Assembly: GCA_950295325.1 (NCBI GenBank)
Contig: OX485803.1
Location: 6,016,001-6,080,000 of the forward strand
Origin: Polytrichum commune
Taxonomy: Eukaryota; Streptophyta; Polytrichopsida; Polytrichales; Polytrichaceae
DNA: 64,000 nt
Direction: 5' to 3'
Shown here: one piece after another, positions 22,388 through 35,149 of the stretch
Layout: every line of letters starts with the position of its first letter
How positions within the stretch are numbered: position 1 is the stretch's first letter
Notes under the pieces: model-generated
What the model was told of the DNA's origin: nothing
Databases searched by the model: none
What the model saw: the letters and a program-made list of their open reading frames with translations, nothing else
Translations under genes and position numbers: made by a program

Positions 22388-24175
22388 CTATTTTGATCCA
22401 AACAAGTTGCTCAATCCTTGAGGAATCTCCACCAAAACCTTACATTCTTGCATGATAAGTTTCTTGAGACTCGTCAACCCACCAAATCCTTCCGGTATCT
22501 TCTTCAAAGACAGACATATCGAGAAATCCAACTCCTCCAATGCACACAAGTTTGTCAAACCGGGAGGAAACTCCTCCAAAGCCTCACATGCTTGCATGAT
22601 AAGTTTCTTGAGACTCGTCAACCCACCAAATCCTTCCGGTATCTTCTTCAAAGACCGACATCTTGAGAACTTCAACTCCTCCAATGCACACAAGTTTGTC
22701 AATCCGGGAGGGAACTCCTCCAAAGCCTCACATTCCCACATGTCAAGTTTCTTGAGACTCGTCAACCCACCCAATCCTTCCGGTATATTCTCCAAACACT
22801 CGCATTTTGAGAAATCCAACTGCTCCAATGCACACAAGTTTGTCAATCCGGGAGGGAACTCCTCCAAAGCCTCACATTCCCACATGTGAAGTTTCTTGAG
22901 ACTCGTCAACCCACCAAATCCTTCCGGTATCTTCTTCAAACACCGGCATTTTGAGAAATTCAACTCCTCCAATGCACACAAGTTTGTGAATCTGGGAGGG
23001 AACTCCTCCAAAGTCTCACATTCCCACATGTCAAGTTTCTTGAGACTCGTCAACCCACCAAATCCTTCCGGTATCTTCTTCAAACACCGACATCTTGAGA
23101 ACTTCAACTCCTCCAATGTACACAAGTTTGTCAATCTGGGAGGGAACTCCTCCAAAGCCTCACATTCTTGCATGATAAGTTTCTTGAGATTCGTCAACCC
23201 ACCAAATCCTTCCGGTATCTTCTTCAAACACCGGCATTTTGAGAAATTCAACTCCTCCAATGTACACAAGTTTGTCAATCCGGGAGGGAACTCCTCCAAA
23301 GCCTCACATTCCCACATGTCAAGTTTCTTGAGAGTCGTCAACCCACCAAATCCTTCCGGTATCTTCTTCAAACACCGACATAGCGAGAAATTCAGCTCCT
23401 CCAATGCACACAAGTTTGTCAATCCGGGAGGGAACTCCTCCAAAGCCTCACATTCCCACATGTGAAGTTTCTTGAGACTCGTCAACCCTCCAAATCCTTC
23501 CGGTATCTTCTTTAAACACCGGCATTTTGAGAAATTCAACTCCTCCAATGTACACAAGTTTGTCAATCCGGGAGGGAACTCCTCCAAAGCCTCACATTCC
23601 CACATGTCAAGTTTCTTGAGACTCGTCAACCCTCCAAATCCTTCCGGTATCTTCTTCAAAGACCGACATCTTGAGAACTCCAACTCCTCCAATGCACACA
23701 AGTTTGTCAATCCGGGAGGGAACTCCTCCAAAGCCTCACATTCCCACATGTCAAGTTTCTTGAGACTCGTCAACCCACCAAATCCTTCCGGTATCTTCTT
23801 CAAACACCGGCATTTTACGAAATTCAACTCCTCCAATGCACACAAGTTTGTCAATCCGGGAGGGAACTCCTCCAAAGCCTCACATTCTTGCATGTTAAGT
23901 TTCTTGAGACTCGTCAACCCACCAAATCCTTCCGGTATCTTCTTCAAACACCGGCATTTTGAGAAATTCAACTCCTCCAATGCACACAAGTTTGTCAATC
24001 CGGGAGGGAACTCCTCCAAAGCCTCACATTCCCACATGTCAAGTTTCTTGAGACTCGTCAACCCACCAAATCCTTCCGGTATCTTCTTCAAACACAGGCA
24101 TTTTGATAAATCCAACTCCTCCAATGCACACAAGTTTGTCAATCCGGGAGGGAACTCCTCCAAAGCCTCACATTC
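22388..24175 (-). pseudogene. In-frame LRR continuation downstream of the nonsense codon
   Basis: Directly after the TAG at 24,176-24,178 the same frame stays open for 595 codons: the rest of the interrupted unit, twelve complete 48-residue double-LRR units, and the tail LVEIPQGLSNLFGSK ending in TAG at 22,388. Not one indel or second stop is present. It would be translated only by readthrough, in an allele lacking the mutation, or if the TAG is a sequence error. Confidence 0.7.
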
Positions 24176-27100
24176 CTACATGTCAAGTTTCTTGAGACTC
24201 GTCAACCCACCAAATCCTTCCGGTATATTCTCCAAACACTGGCATTTTGAGAAATCCAACTCCTCCAATGCACACAAGTTTGTCAATCCGGGAGGGAACT
24301 CCTTCAAAGCCTCACATTCCCACATGAAAAGTTTCTTGAGACTCGTCAACCCACCAAATCCTTCCGGTATCTTCTTCAAACACCGGCATTTTGAGAAATT
24401 CAACTCCTCCAATGCACACAAGTTTGTCAATCCGGGAGGGAACTCCTCCAAAGCCTCACATTCCCACATGTGAAGTTTCTTGAGACTCGTCAACCCACCA
24501 AATCCTTCCGGTATCTTCTTTAAACACCGACATCTTGAGAACTTCAACTCCTCCAATGCACACAAGTTTGTCAATCCGGGAGGGAACTCCTCCAAAGCCT
24601 CACATTCCCACATGTGAAGTTTCTTGAGACTCGTCAACCCACCAAATCCTTCCGGTACCTTCTTCAAACACCGGCATTCTGAGAAATTGAACTCCTCCAA
24701 TGCACACAAGTTTGTCAATCCGGGAGGGAACTCCTCCAAAGCCTCACATTTCCACATGATAAGTTTCTTCAGATTCGTCAACCCACCAAATCCTTCCGGT
24801 ATCTTCTTCAAACACCGGCATTTTGAAAAATCCAGCTTCTCCAATGCACACAAGTTTGTCAATCCGGGAGGGAACTCCTCCAAAGCCTCACATTCCCACA
24901 TGTCAAGTTTCTTGAGACTCGTCAACCCACCAAATCCTTCCGGTATATTCTCCAAACATTGGCATTTTGAGAAATCCAACTCCTCCAATGCACACAAGTT
25001 TGTCAATCCGGGAGGGAACTCCTCCAAAGCCTCACATTCTTGCATTATAAGTTTCTTGAGACTCGTCAACCCACCAAATCCTTCCGGTATCTTCTTCAAA
25101 CACCGGCATTTTGAGAAATTCAACTCCTCCAATGCACACAAGTTGGTCAATCTGGGAGGGAACTCCTCCAAAGCCTCACATTCCCACATGTCAAGTTTCT
25201 TGAGAGTCGTCAACCCACCAAATCCTTCCGGTATTTTCTTCAAACACCGACATAGCGAGAAATTCAGCTCCTCCAATGCACACAAGTTTGTCAATCCGGG
25301 AGGGAACTCCTCCAAAGCCTCACATTCCCACATGTGAAGTTTCTTGAGACTCGTCAACCCACCAAATCCTTCCGGTATCTTCTTTAAACACCGGCATTTT
25401 GAGAAATTCAACTCCTCCAATGTACACAAGTTTGTCAATCCGGGAGGGAACTCCTCCAAAGCCTCACATTCCCACATGTCAAGTTTCTTGAGACTCGTCA
25501 ACCCTCCAAATCCTTCCGGTATCTTCTTTAAACACCGGCATTTTGAGAAATTCAACTCCTCCAATGTACACAAGTTTGTCAATCCGGGAGGGAACTCCTC
25601 CAAAGCCTCACATTCCCACATGTCAAGTTTCTTGAGACTCGTCAACCCTCCAAATCCTTCCGGTATCTTCTTCAAAGACCGACATCTTGAGAACTCCAAC
25701 TCCTCCAATGCACACAAGTTTGTCAATCCGGGAGGGAACTCCTCCAAAGCCTCACATTCCCACATGTCAAGTTTCTTGAGAGTCGTCAACCCACCAAATC
25801 CTTCCGGTATCTTCTTCAAACACCGACATAGCGAGAAATTCAGCTCCTCCAATGCACACAAGTTTGTCAATCCGGGAGGGAACTCCTCCAAAGCCTCACA
25901 TTCCCACATGTCAAGTTTCTTGAGACTCGTCAACCCACCAAATCCTTCCGGTATCTTCTTCAAACACCGGCATTTTACGAAATTCAACTCCTCCAATGCA
26001 CACAAGTTTGTCAATCCGGGAGGGAACTCCTCCAAAGCCTCACATTCCCACATGTCAAGTTTCTTGAGATTCGTCAACCCACCAAATCCTTCCGGTATCT
26101 TCTTCAAAGACCGACATAGCGAGAAATTCAGCTCCTCCAATGCACACAAGTTTGTCAATCCGGGAGGGAACTCCTCCAAAGCCTCACATTCCCACATGTC
26201 AAGTTTCTTGAGACTCGTCAACCCACCAAATCCTTCCGGTATCTTCTTCAAACACAGGCATTTTGATAAATCCAACTCCTCCAATGCACACAAGTTTGTC
26301 AATCCGGGAGGAAACTCCTTCAAAACCTCACATTCTTGCAAGTCAAGTTTCTTAAGACTCGTCAACCCACCAAATCCCTCCGGTATCTTCTTCAAACACC
26401 GGCATTTTAAGAAATTCAACTCCTCCAATGCACACAAGTTTGTCAATCCGGGAGGGAACTCCTCCAAAGCCTCACATTCCCACATGTCAAGTTTCTTGAG
26501 ACTCGTCAACCCACCAAATCCTTCCGGTATCTTCTTCAAAGACCGGCATAGCGAGAAATTCAGCTCCTCCAATGCACACAAGTTTGTCAAACCGGGAGGG
26601 AACTCCTCCAAAGCCTCACATGCTTGCATGATAAGTTTCTTGAGACTCGTCAACCCACCAAATCCTTCCGGTATCTTCTTCAAACACCGGCATTTTGAGA
26701 AATTCAACTCCTCCAATGTACACAAGTTTGTCAATCCGGGAGGGAACTCCTCCAAAGCCTCACATTCTTGCATGTTAAGTTTCTTGAGACTCGTCAACCC
26801 ACCAAATCCTTCCGGTATCTTCTTCAAACACCGGCATTTTAAGAAATTCAACTCCTCCAATGCACACAAGTTTGTCAATCCGGGAGGGAACTCCTCCAAA
26901 GCCTCACATGCTTGCATTATAAGTTTCTTCAAACTCGTCAACCCACCAAATCCTTCCGGTATCTTCTTGAAACACCGGCATTTTGAGAAATCCAACTCCT
27001 CCAATGCACACAAGTTTGTCAATCCGGGAGGAAACTCCTCCAAAGCCTCACATTCCCACATGTTAAGTTTCTTGAGACTCGTCAACCCACCAAATCCTTC

Positions 27101-27187
27101 CGGTATCTTCTTCAAACACCGGCATTTTGAGAAATCCAACTCCTCCAATGCACACAGGTTTGTCAATCCGGGAGGGAACTCCTCCAA
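22436..27187 (-). repeat. 33 x 144-bp tandem LRR-coding array
   Basis: Exactly 33 units of 144 bp (4752 bp) with no indel. Each encodes two 24-residue LRRs: LEEFPPGLTNLCALEELNFS+KCRC and LKKIPEGFGGLTSLKKLDMW+ECEA. Variation clusters at a few positions: A/T after NLC, the D/N/E/K-F and S/V/L pair, the residue before CR, and D/N/H/I/F-M followed by W or Q. Blocks of several units recur in the same order (for example the units with DLSKCLC at about 26,260 and 24,100, fifteen units apart), showing segmental duplication inside the array. Confidence 0.97.
24176..24178 (-). other. Nonsense codon TAG (from TGG) in LRR unit 21
   Basis: The plus strand reads CATTCCTACATGTC where sister units read CATTCCCACATGTC. 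One C-to-T change turns the Trp codon of KLDMWECEA into TAG. All surrounding bases match the array consensus. Confidence 0.95.
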
Positions 27188-30100
27188 AGCCTCACATGCT
27201 TGCATTATAAGTTTCTTCAAACTCGTCAACCCACCAAATCCTTCCGGTATCTTCCTCAAAGATCTACATGTCAAGAAAAATAATTCTTCCAAAGTGGAGA
27301 GGGTGTTCAAATCCTCAGGTATGTTTTCCAATTTGTTGCATCTTGAGATCTTCAATGACTCCAACGTGGAGAATTTAATAACCACATTGAGAATGGTTTC
27401 TATGTTTTGACAATTCAAAAATTGTATTGCCTTCCAGGAGAACCCCTCCAAATTTTGTTGTAACAATGATCCTAATAAGTTGCAATTGGACACCTCGAAT
27501 ATGCGCAAGGATCGGAGATATTGTTGGGAATGATTCCAAAACTTCTCTATGAAATCATTTTCTTTCATTAAAGAGATAGTATTTGGGGATGAAAAGTGCA
27601 TCCTCAACCATTTTACATTAGGTGATGCCTTGACAAGAGATGAAAGTAGGTCAATATTGTTACAACATTGGACATTTAATATACGTAGCTCTTCCATGGG
27701 TTTGAAGTCAACATCCGCTTCATATTTAGATTTGCGTTGCAATTCTTTGAATGATAGGCCTTGGACAAGTTCTATGTCCTACATGCATAAACAAAGGTGG
27801 ATAAGTTTGATTTGTTTTCCATTTCAAATGACAAAATGAATAACCAACCACAATATATAGAACCAAGATACAACTTATCCTACCTAATAAACATATTTCT
27901 CAAGGAAGTTGATATTTCTTAAGCACATTCAAACTTGAATTGCATACCTTTTGTTTACAATGATTGACAAAAGTGGTGTAATTTAAATCCAAAAGTCGCG
28001 TTCCCGCAAATTCTGTTTCTGTGATCATACGACCCATATCACGCAATTGATCGTGCATGTCAAGACGATCCCACTTGTCAACTTTTACCAATGATTTGTT
28101 GTGGAGTCTGTCTAGGATTTCTTGGGCATTCCCATCAAACATTCTAAGAAATGTTTTTTTTGTTATAGACTCATCTTTGGAAAAGAAACAAGTTATGTCT
28201 AGAAACATGTTTTTTTCTTCAATACTTAGCTCATCAAAGCTTATCCTCAATGTCATCCAAAGTTTCTCATTTGGACTTCCATCGTGTCTCGCCCTCAACA
28301 ATCTATGCAACGTTCGCTCCCATATTCTCAATCGTGTCTCCCCTTGCATGCATGTGCCCATCACCTCCAAACTCAAAGGAAGTCCACAACATGCACTCAC
28401 AATCTTTTCAACTACATGTTCCAAATATGGTAAACATAATTTGTTTGTCCCAAAGGCATGCCTTGAAAATAGCCTCATAGGTTGGTTCCCTTCGAGGGTT
28501 TGCATGTCTACTTTGCCAGCCAAGGGTACATGTTGCTTCAAAGTCTCCCAATCACGAGAACTTACAATCAACCTCATGCCAACATCTTTCAACATGCTAT
28601 CTCCCAACAATTGACATAATTGACTTTGCTTGCTTACATTGTCCACCACGAGTAGTATTTTCTTTGTTTTTTGAACACGTTCCAATATATCACGTGTTTT
28701 TCTCAATGTTTCTACTTGAGGAGGTGAGTCTTGCATGTCTCTTGACTTGTGCTTGAATGCAAATGTACATGTTTCATCCTTCAAGTCAATTACAAAACAA
28801 ATTGCATCAAAGTGGTGGGAGATATGGTCACTCAAAGCTTTAGCCAATGTTGACTTGCCAATTCCTCCCATACCCACAATTCCTAGACTACCAACCGTTT
28901 GTAGTTTCTTCTCCAATTGGGACATTTTTTCTTGGACTCCAATCAAACTCAACGATTTCCTCATGTTATTGGCGTTGACCTACAAGAATATCAACATTTC
29001 CAAAGTGAGCGCTGATCAAATGATATATCTGAGGAGGTCTACTAACATCTCCTAATTTTATTCAAAATATTTTGGCTTGATTCACAATTTCAACAACCTT
29101 CTTACCTCCATGATTAACGGATGTGATGAAGTTGGACAATTCTCTTGGACGCTTGAAATTGATGTTGAATTGTCAAAGTGGTGAAGTTGGGGCACAAACC
29201 GCAACCATTGCATGCACTTCAAAAATATATTGCATGATGAAAAAATTTGCCAAAAGCAACCGGTTGTGTCATTTGTAACTCTTGTAATCTCAAGCGAACC
29301 TTTGAGCATTTCGGTTTTCAATCTTGCAAGCCTTTTATGAATATCAAGAAACGTGGGTCTTTTGGATGGATCTAAAGACCAACATTCATGCACTAATGAT
29401 CTCAATACCTCTGAATAGGTTGCTGGGAGCTTTGGCCTCTCGGATTTAAATATATACTCACGATAATCACGAAGCCTTTCAAAACAAGGTTTCTCTCCTG
29501 AAAGAATATCGGAACACAACATGCCGAAACTAAACACATCAGCTTTCAAAGCAGCCACCTCCGACAATTCATTCGCCATGGCCTCAGGCGCCATGTATCC
29601 GAAAGTCCCTATGTTTCGCCCCGTGGGCACTTCTGGAGAATGCTTCACTTCCACCTTTGAAATACCAAAATCCAATAATTTCACATCAATGCACTTAAGA
29701 TGAACCAATTTCGAATCATTTGATGGAGTTACAACAACATTTTTGGGCTTTAGGTCACGATGTGCTACCTTCATATCATGAAGGTAGCACATTCCATTTG
29801 CAATTTGTAACATAATTTCCACGGCATCCATCTCTTTCAGATGACCTCGTGCACTTAAATGTTGTGATAGGGTCGTCTCTCCAAATTCCATTACAAGCTC
29901 AAATTTGTTGTTGGCCTCATGAAAACCACAACACAAAAACCTGATGATATTTGGATGATTCAAACCTCCCAAAATACTCGATTCTTTCCAAAATTGATTT
30001 GCATGCTCACGATCACGAATGTCGATCACTTTTGTTGCGCACTTCACACCCAACCAATTTGTCAAGTATACAGCTCCTCCAATACACTCTCCCAAACTAT

Positions 30101-30716
30101 TCGGTGGATCTCCATATTCAGGGCGAGGATAATTATAAGGAAAAACAATATTATCCAATTCACCACCTTCAACGTGTTGTAAACTCCTTACAAATTCCTC
30201 AAGGTATTGCACAAGTCTGCAGTCTTTGCAATCCTTAGTGTTGCACGAGTCCAAATGCTTGGAAAGCCTTCCACATATTTTCATCCGGTCCTCTTCAACT
30301 GCATTGGTGGATGTTGGGTAGAATGTCGTATCATCCTTAATCACAAGAATTTTTTCCTTTTCATGGGGATTGTAATGGCAAGATATCTCGCACAATGTGT
30401 GGAAACAAGATTCGAAATCCAAAAGTAATTCCCTGAACCACTCTTTATTGTTCAATTGCATCACTGTAGCATCAACCCAATTTTCATTGCAACATTCTTC
30501 AATTAGTACCCTTCCTTTGTTCACAATTCTAAATAAATCTTTTTCAGCTTCATGAAATATTTGAGCTGGACCATTGGTGATGTTGTGCAATATTTCCACA
30601 CCCTTTCGAAAGTTGGAAAGCAAATTCTTACATTGCTTACTATTTAATACTTCTTCCCTCGATAATATATCGGGAAATTCCACAATACCCATTGCTAGCC
30701 GCAAAACATATGCCAT
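24176..30716 (-). CDS. Kinase-NB-ARC-LRR (PNL-type) immune receptor, cut in the LRR array
   Basis: Exons: 30716-29106, 28979-27948 and 27778-24176, with phase-0 introns of 126 and 169 bp; 2081 residues to the TAG. Residues 1-115 are helical and resemble the DUF1221/HeLo bundle of plant MLKL-like kinases (RVLIEECCNENWVDA, CFHTLCEI). Kinase, about 205-470: K229 in CATKVI, E245, HRDLKPKN at 319, DFG at 349, MAPE near 377, so probably active. NB-ARC, about 543-860: P-loop GMGGIGKST at 573-581, LLVVDNV near 650, GLPL near 736, FLDITCFF near 797, MHD near 845. LRRs follow to the end. NB-ARC receptors detect pathogen effectors and trigger defence. Kinase-NBS-LRR proteins are known from mosses. The TAG replaces a Trp codon conserved in sister units, leaving about 20.9 of 33 double units. 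The truncated protein may still work. Confidence 0.85.
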
Positions 30717-33700
30717 TTTGAGAGGTTGGATATAGTTGTAAATAATCTAAATTGCAATACTCAAGGTATTCTTCGCTTGAAGATCGTCTATAATTGTTGA
30801 TGAGCAAGCTCACTAGAATTTAAACCTATAAAACCCACAAGAAACATTAAATTCTAAGGAAAATTTACAACATTGACACTAATTGATGAATGAAGACATG
30901 ACAATTCAACAAGGTGTAGGTGCTAATCTCTATTAGAATATGAAATTTGATAAATAAGAACTGAAATTATTGAAGTAGTGAAATTATTAATTTACAGCCG
31001 TGACAAACTTTTGCTCACCCCATGACATCATTGTAGATCATATGTGTTTATTTTTTCATGAAGCATTTGACATCAAACTTTTGTTGTTCATTAATGTGAA
31101 TTATTTTTGCGATCAATTTTCCTTCATCGGCATCCAATTGTATGACCCAAAAGCGCTCTAACGGTTTGATATACTGGTATACTCTAGTTTCAAGAAAGTT
31201 TCTTGATGATACATGTATTTCAAACAACCCACAGGACATCCAACAAACTATAATTTCAAGACTATCATGGTTGTGTGCATTAAGTTTTCCTCTTTCTTTT
31301 GCTTCCTAAAATCAACTTTCTTTCTCTCTTGATCTTCTCTTACTTGCTTACTTACTTGTATATTTTTACATAATACAATTTGGTATGAACGTTAATTATA
31401 TGAAAACCACACATTATACAAAAACTATTATACTGTTCACTTCAACTAGATCAATATTATTATAGTACAATGGCACTTTTCAAATTTACCAAGTACCAAC
31501 ATCGCTTTTCACAACACTTGTATTCTGCAAAACTAGTCACATGAAAAACAAACTAACACATAAATAGTTTAACATGATCTGACATTTTTGGACTTTCGCA
31601 AAATACCTCCATTATGCTAATATCTATGCCTAAGGAAAACAAAACAAATGTAAGTTCACGATGGTTATTGCTAATTGCATAGATGAGTAAGGCTTATGTT
31701 GATCTTTAATTTACAAACATGTGCCTTAGCAAACAAGATATGAAAAGCTCAATACCATGCTTAAGGAATTTTGGATTGGAGATTTCGTTATCTAAATTTT
31801 CATGTGTTGTGATAATTATGGATGGATGGTACAATCCCATTACATGTAGCCATACACTATGTGAGATGACGACTATTTTCCCATCCATACCATTGGAGAT
31901 GGACAAAATTTCATAATGCTACAAACTAACCATTGAACTTTTCATTCCGTTGACATCAGATATTTTGTGCAACTTCATGTTAACCAAGTCCAAACATAGA
32001 TAATGAATAGAGGTTGACATGGTTCATTCAAGTCCAACACTCATTCAATCACTAACCTAAGCTAGGTATTGACAATGGCAATTCTCAAAATGAAAAAAAT
32101 ATGTAGCATTCCCATTCCTTGTGTTTGATCAACTCAATTTGTGTCATCATCTACATGACAACGACAAGGATAACAATCTAACCATATTTTGCAACTTCCT
32201 ATCACCAAGGAACGTGACAACTACCCGAGAAAATGTTCAACTTCATAAAGGGAGAATGCATACCTAGACATGAAGACAACTTCGATATACTAGGATCGCC
32301 TTTTTAACGCGCAACCGAATTCTCACAAGACATCTTGAACTAAAAGGTATTTCAAAACGTCCTCCCTACTTCCAAGGCTCTTGCAAGTAGGAAAGATCTC
32401 TTAGTAATGTCCATGCTCCACCTTGTCAATGTGCTTAAATACATGAACTATGTTGGTTTTGTAGTAGAATCCCCAACATAATTATTGCTTTACACTGATG
32501 CAGTTGGATTACCCACGAGTAGGTTAACCTTCAAAATCCCAACCCTCGCTACATCCACAATGAGTTCAAAATTAGGAGATATACACAGTACAAGAGAGAC
32601 TAGAAGAGGTGACAAACACATATAATCCACAGGCCCAATGAAAACACACCACATGTTCTAGTCACTTTCTGATATAAGACTCTATCATACGCATGTGATC
32701 ATTTGTAGATCAATTTTTATTTGTTAAGAATGACATCCATATTCATCTGTAACAGATGATAAGGAATGTAATCACAAGTAGACACCAAAATCATGTGTAA
32801 TGATGAGATTCAACTATGTGCTCAAAATGTAGACATCAACCTATATTCAATACGGAACATAATCAAGGGAGACATAGCAATTCAAGTTTTATTTCATTAA
32901 TTGATTCTAAATTGCAAGGACTATGGGTAAATAGGATATCCTTATTTTGTGAATACACGGACGCCTACAACTTTACTAGCAAACAATTCTTGCATTTTCT
33001 ACTAAAGGCAAGTGTGCGCAGTGTCAAAAAACACTATGCACTTCGGTTTTCGAAGTTGATTCTTCATAATGAAATGATGCATCTAATTTGGAAAGAATGT
33101 TGTTCGGCCCACTCAACCCATCTAACCCCTGAACCTTTGGACCGCATTAATCCTAGTACCATTTCCCTTTTCATATCTCACTTTCACCAATGCCGGCTTA
33201 GATTTGCACAAACTAAGGCAACCTCCGAATACTTTGAGCTTCGGCTCAAACATTGTCAAATCAAAGCATCAATCTCCTGATAGTTGCAAGCTCCAGCTCT
33301 CAACTTAAGCTCCAGCGTAAATCATGTTGTAATTTGGAAACTTATTTATGTTGAGTTTAGTGAAGTGGGTGAGACCTTTTGTTTCCAAGCTAAAGCACGG
33401 GATTCAATCCACATTGATGTAAGCAACTTTTGGAAGGCCAACATTGGAAATTTTTATTGGTGGTTGTTATTGGTGTTATCAACAACTTATTTGGAATTTG
33501 AGAATATTTGCTCTCATCATCGAAGTTGTGCTAAACAAAAGGCACGTTTTTCAACTAAACAAGATTGAATAACTCTTGTAATTTTGTGATCAAGGAGGTT
33601 GCCCTAAAACGCTTAGCATTAGTGGAGCCTTAGGAACCAAGTGGTGGAACCAAGACAAAAATTTGAGAGCAACCTCTACAAGAGAGACAAATTATAGGAC

Positions 33701-33840
33701 AGCATCCTAAACACAACAACGTCAACATTAAAGTAGCAGATAGAGTCTGCCAGCATGAATTCACATCTTGCAGGTAGTCAATCCATACAGCAATTGCATA
33801 TTTATCCTGAATTTTAACGAAGGCATATATACAAAATATC
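30717..33840. other. Upstream flank of the NLR gene, AT-rich, no gene recognised
   Basis: The first few hundred bases should hold the NLR promoter, but no clear TATA box or element could be chosen. Longer open frames at 32,816-33,280 and 33,284-33,568 show no family resemblance and no splice-site context, so they are left uncalled. Confidence 0.35.
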
Positions 33841-34743
33841 TTAATGACCATCAACAACTTTGATAATTGATGTGCTTCCCACTATGTGGTCCCATCTGCA
33901 CAGGATTTTGCTTGTTATTGAAGAAGCTGACTTATCTAAAGTACATAAGCTTATCATAACAAAAGGCCACAAAAATATCATGTCACTGAATCCAAGTGCA
34001 ACGAGCAAGTATTCCTATACTTGCATATATCACCCATTGATAGAGCAAGGTGAAAGAGTATACAACTCTCTTGGTCTAACAGTTCCATTTCAAATATAGC
34101 AGAGTGGAACTGAAGTTGTGAGTGCTTACTGTTGGCGTTCCGACCCATAATCCATTATGAGATTAAAGATTTGATCAGCTGGAGCCTTCACCCTAATTGC
34201 TTTCATCACTGGCAGCTGAAACAATTTAAAACAAAAAGAGTAGTCAACAGATGCTCATGCCATCCACAAAAACATTTGGTTTGTATCAGCAGTCATCTTC
34301 AGTTGAAGACGTGCTGAGTTGATCAGGGAACTGCAGAAAGTACAGATCGAGCACATACACTATTGCAAACACCAAGCTTACCTTATACTTGAAAGGGAAA
34401 TCTGCAGTCTCCTCAAAATATCTCAACCCTGCATATCAGTTATATGATACTGGTGAGCCTCTGTTATTTTACCAACTGTCAGGCAATTCAACCTATCACC
34501 TCATCAGCACGGACTCAAGGATAGTTTGACAACATTTCAATGGCATGGCACCGTAAAGTAAAATAGACTCAGTTTGAAATCATGGAACACTTTCAAGATT
34601 GTTGACACTGGAAAAGACCTAAGGGGTACCATTTTCACAACGCGCTAACTTCCACTTTGATGCAGTGCCATAATTTCGTGATTGAGTTTCTGCAAATCCA
34701 CCAAAACTGAAGCTCTTGGAGAGGGTTGGTGATTCTACATATA
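33841..34743 (-). pseudogene. EDR2-like START-domain gene remnant, four exons
   Basis: Four minus-strand exons with good sites and matching phases: 34743-34630, 34428-34382, 34215-34130 and 33895-33841. They read ASKWKLARCENG-LRYFEE, TADFPFKYK-LPVMKAIRVK, APADQIFNLIMDYGSERQQ and WDHIVGSTSIIKVVDGH-stop. The order matches the start of the START domain in ENHANCED DISEASE RESISTANCE 2-like proteins (NGLRIFEE...MKAVGVV...EIFELIM...WD...VVDGHTDI). After the TAA at 33,841 the frame continues DILYIYA, as if the Thr codon of HTDI had become the stop. The N-terminal PH region and C-terminal DUF1336 are absent; repeats begin at about 35.1 kb. EDR2 proteins bind lipid and restrain pathogen-triggered cell death; this copy cannot be functional as seen. 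Family call is from remembered motifs. Confidence 0.6.
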
Positions 34744-35149
34744 CCAACAACAAATTCAGCGACATTTCGTTATGGCAGAGAACCAAGTGTTGCTTTTTGA
34801 AGCACACAGAGACATTTGGTGTCGCTGCTAAACATCCACAAAGTATATTTAGCATTAGTCAAATATGATGACACTAATTAGGTAAACAGAGCAGGAAAGA
34901 GGTTAGCAGATAAGCAAATTAACAAGGGGCTGAAACATTTTGCATAAACAAGAGTATCAATAGGACAGATTAGCAGTTCATCAATGTTAGATTTAGAGTT
35001 AACCAATGATTAAATTAGAGTTGACATTATTAGATTAGTAGTAACCAGAGTTAGGTTAGCAATTAACCAGAGTTAGGTTAACCATTAATCAGCATAGGTT
35101 AGCAATTAGTTCGGTTTACAAAGGAATAGAGGATTCCGGATCCGACACC
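34744..35149. other. Spacer with short GTTAGGTTAGCAATTA repeats
   Basis: At 35,010-35,112 an imperfect ~30-bp repeat (AACCAGAGTTAGGTTAGCAATT) occurs three times. No coding exon upstream of the EDR2-like remnant could be identified here. Confidence 0.4.

Noticed and set aside
22418-27410. Long plus-strand open frames (up to 688 codons) rich in NPPNPSGIFFKHRH repeats
   Set aside because: They are the antisense of the LRR array. Because the unit is 144 bp (a multiple of three) and stop-free in this frame, the openness is copied along the array; no splice or start context supports a gene.
32816-33568. Open frames of 154 and 94 codons
   Set aside because: No family resemblance, no splice-site context, and AT-rich codon use like the surrounding spacer.
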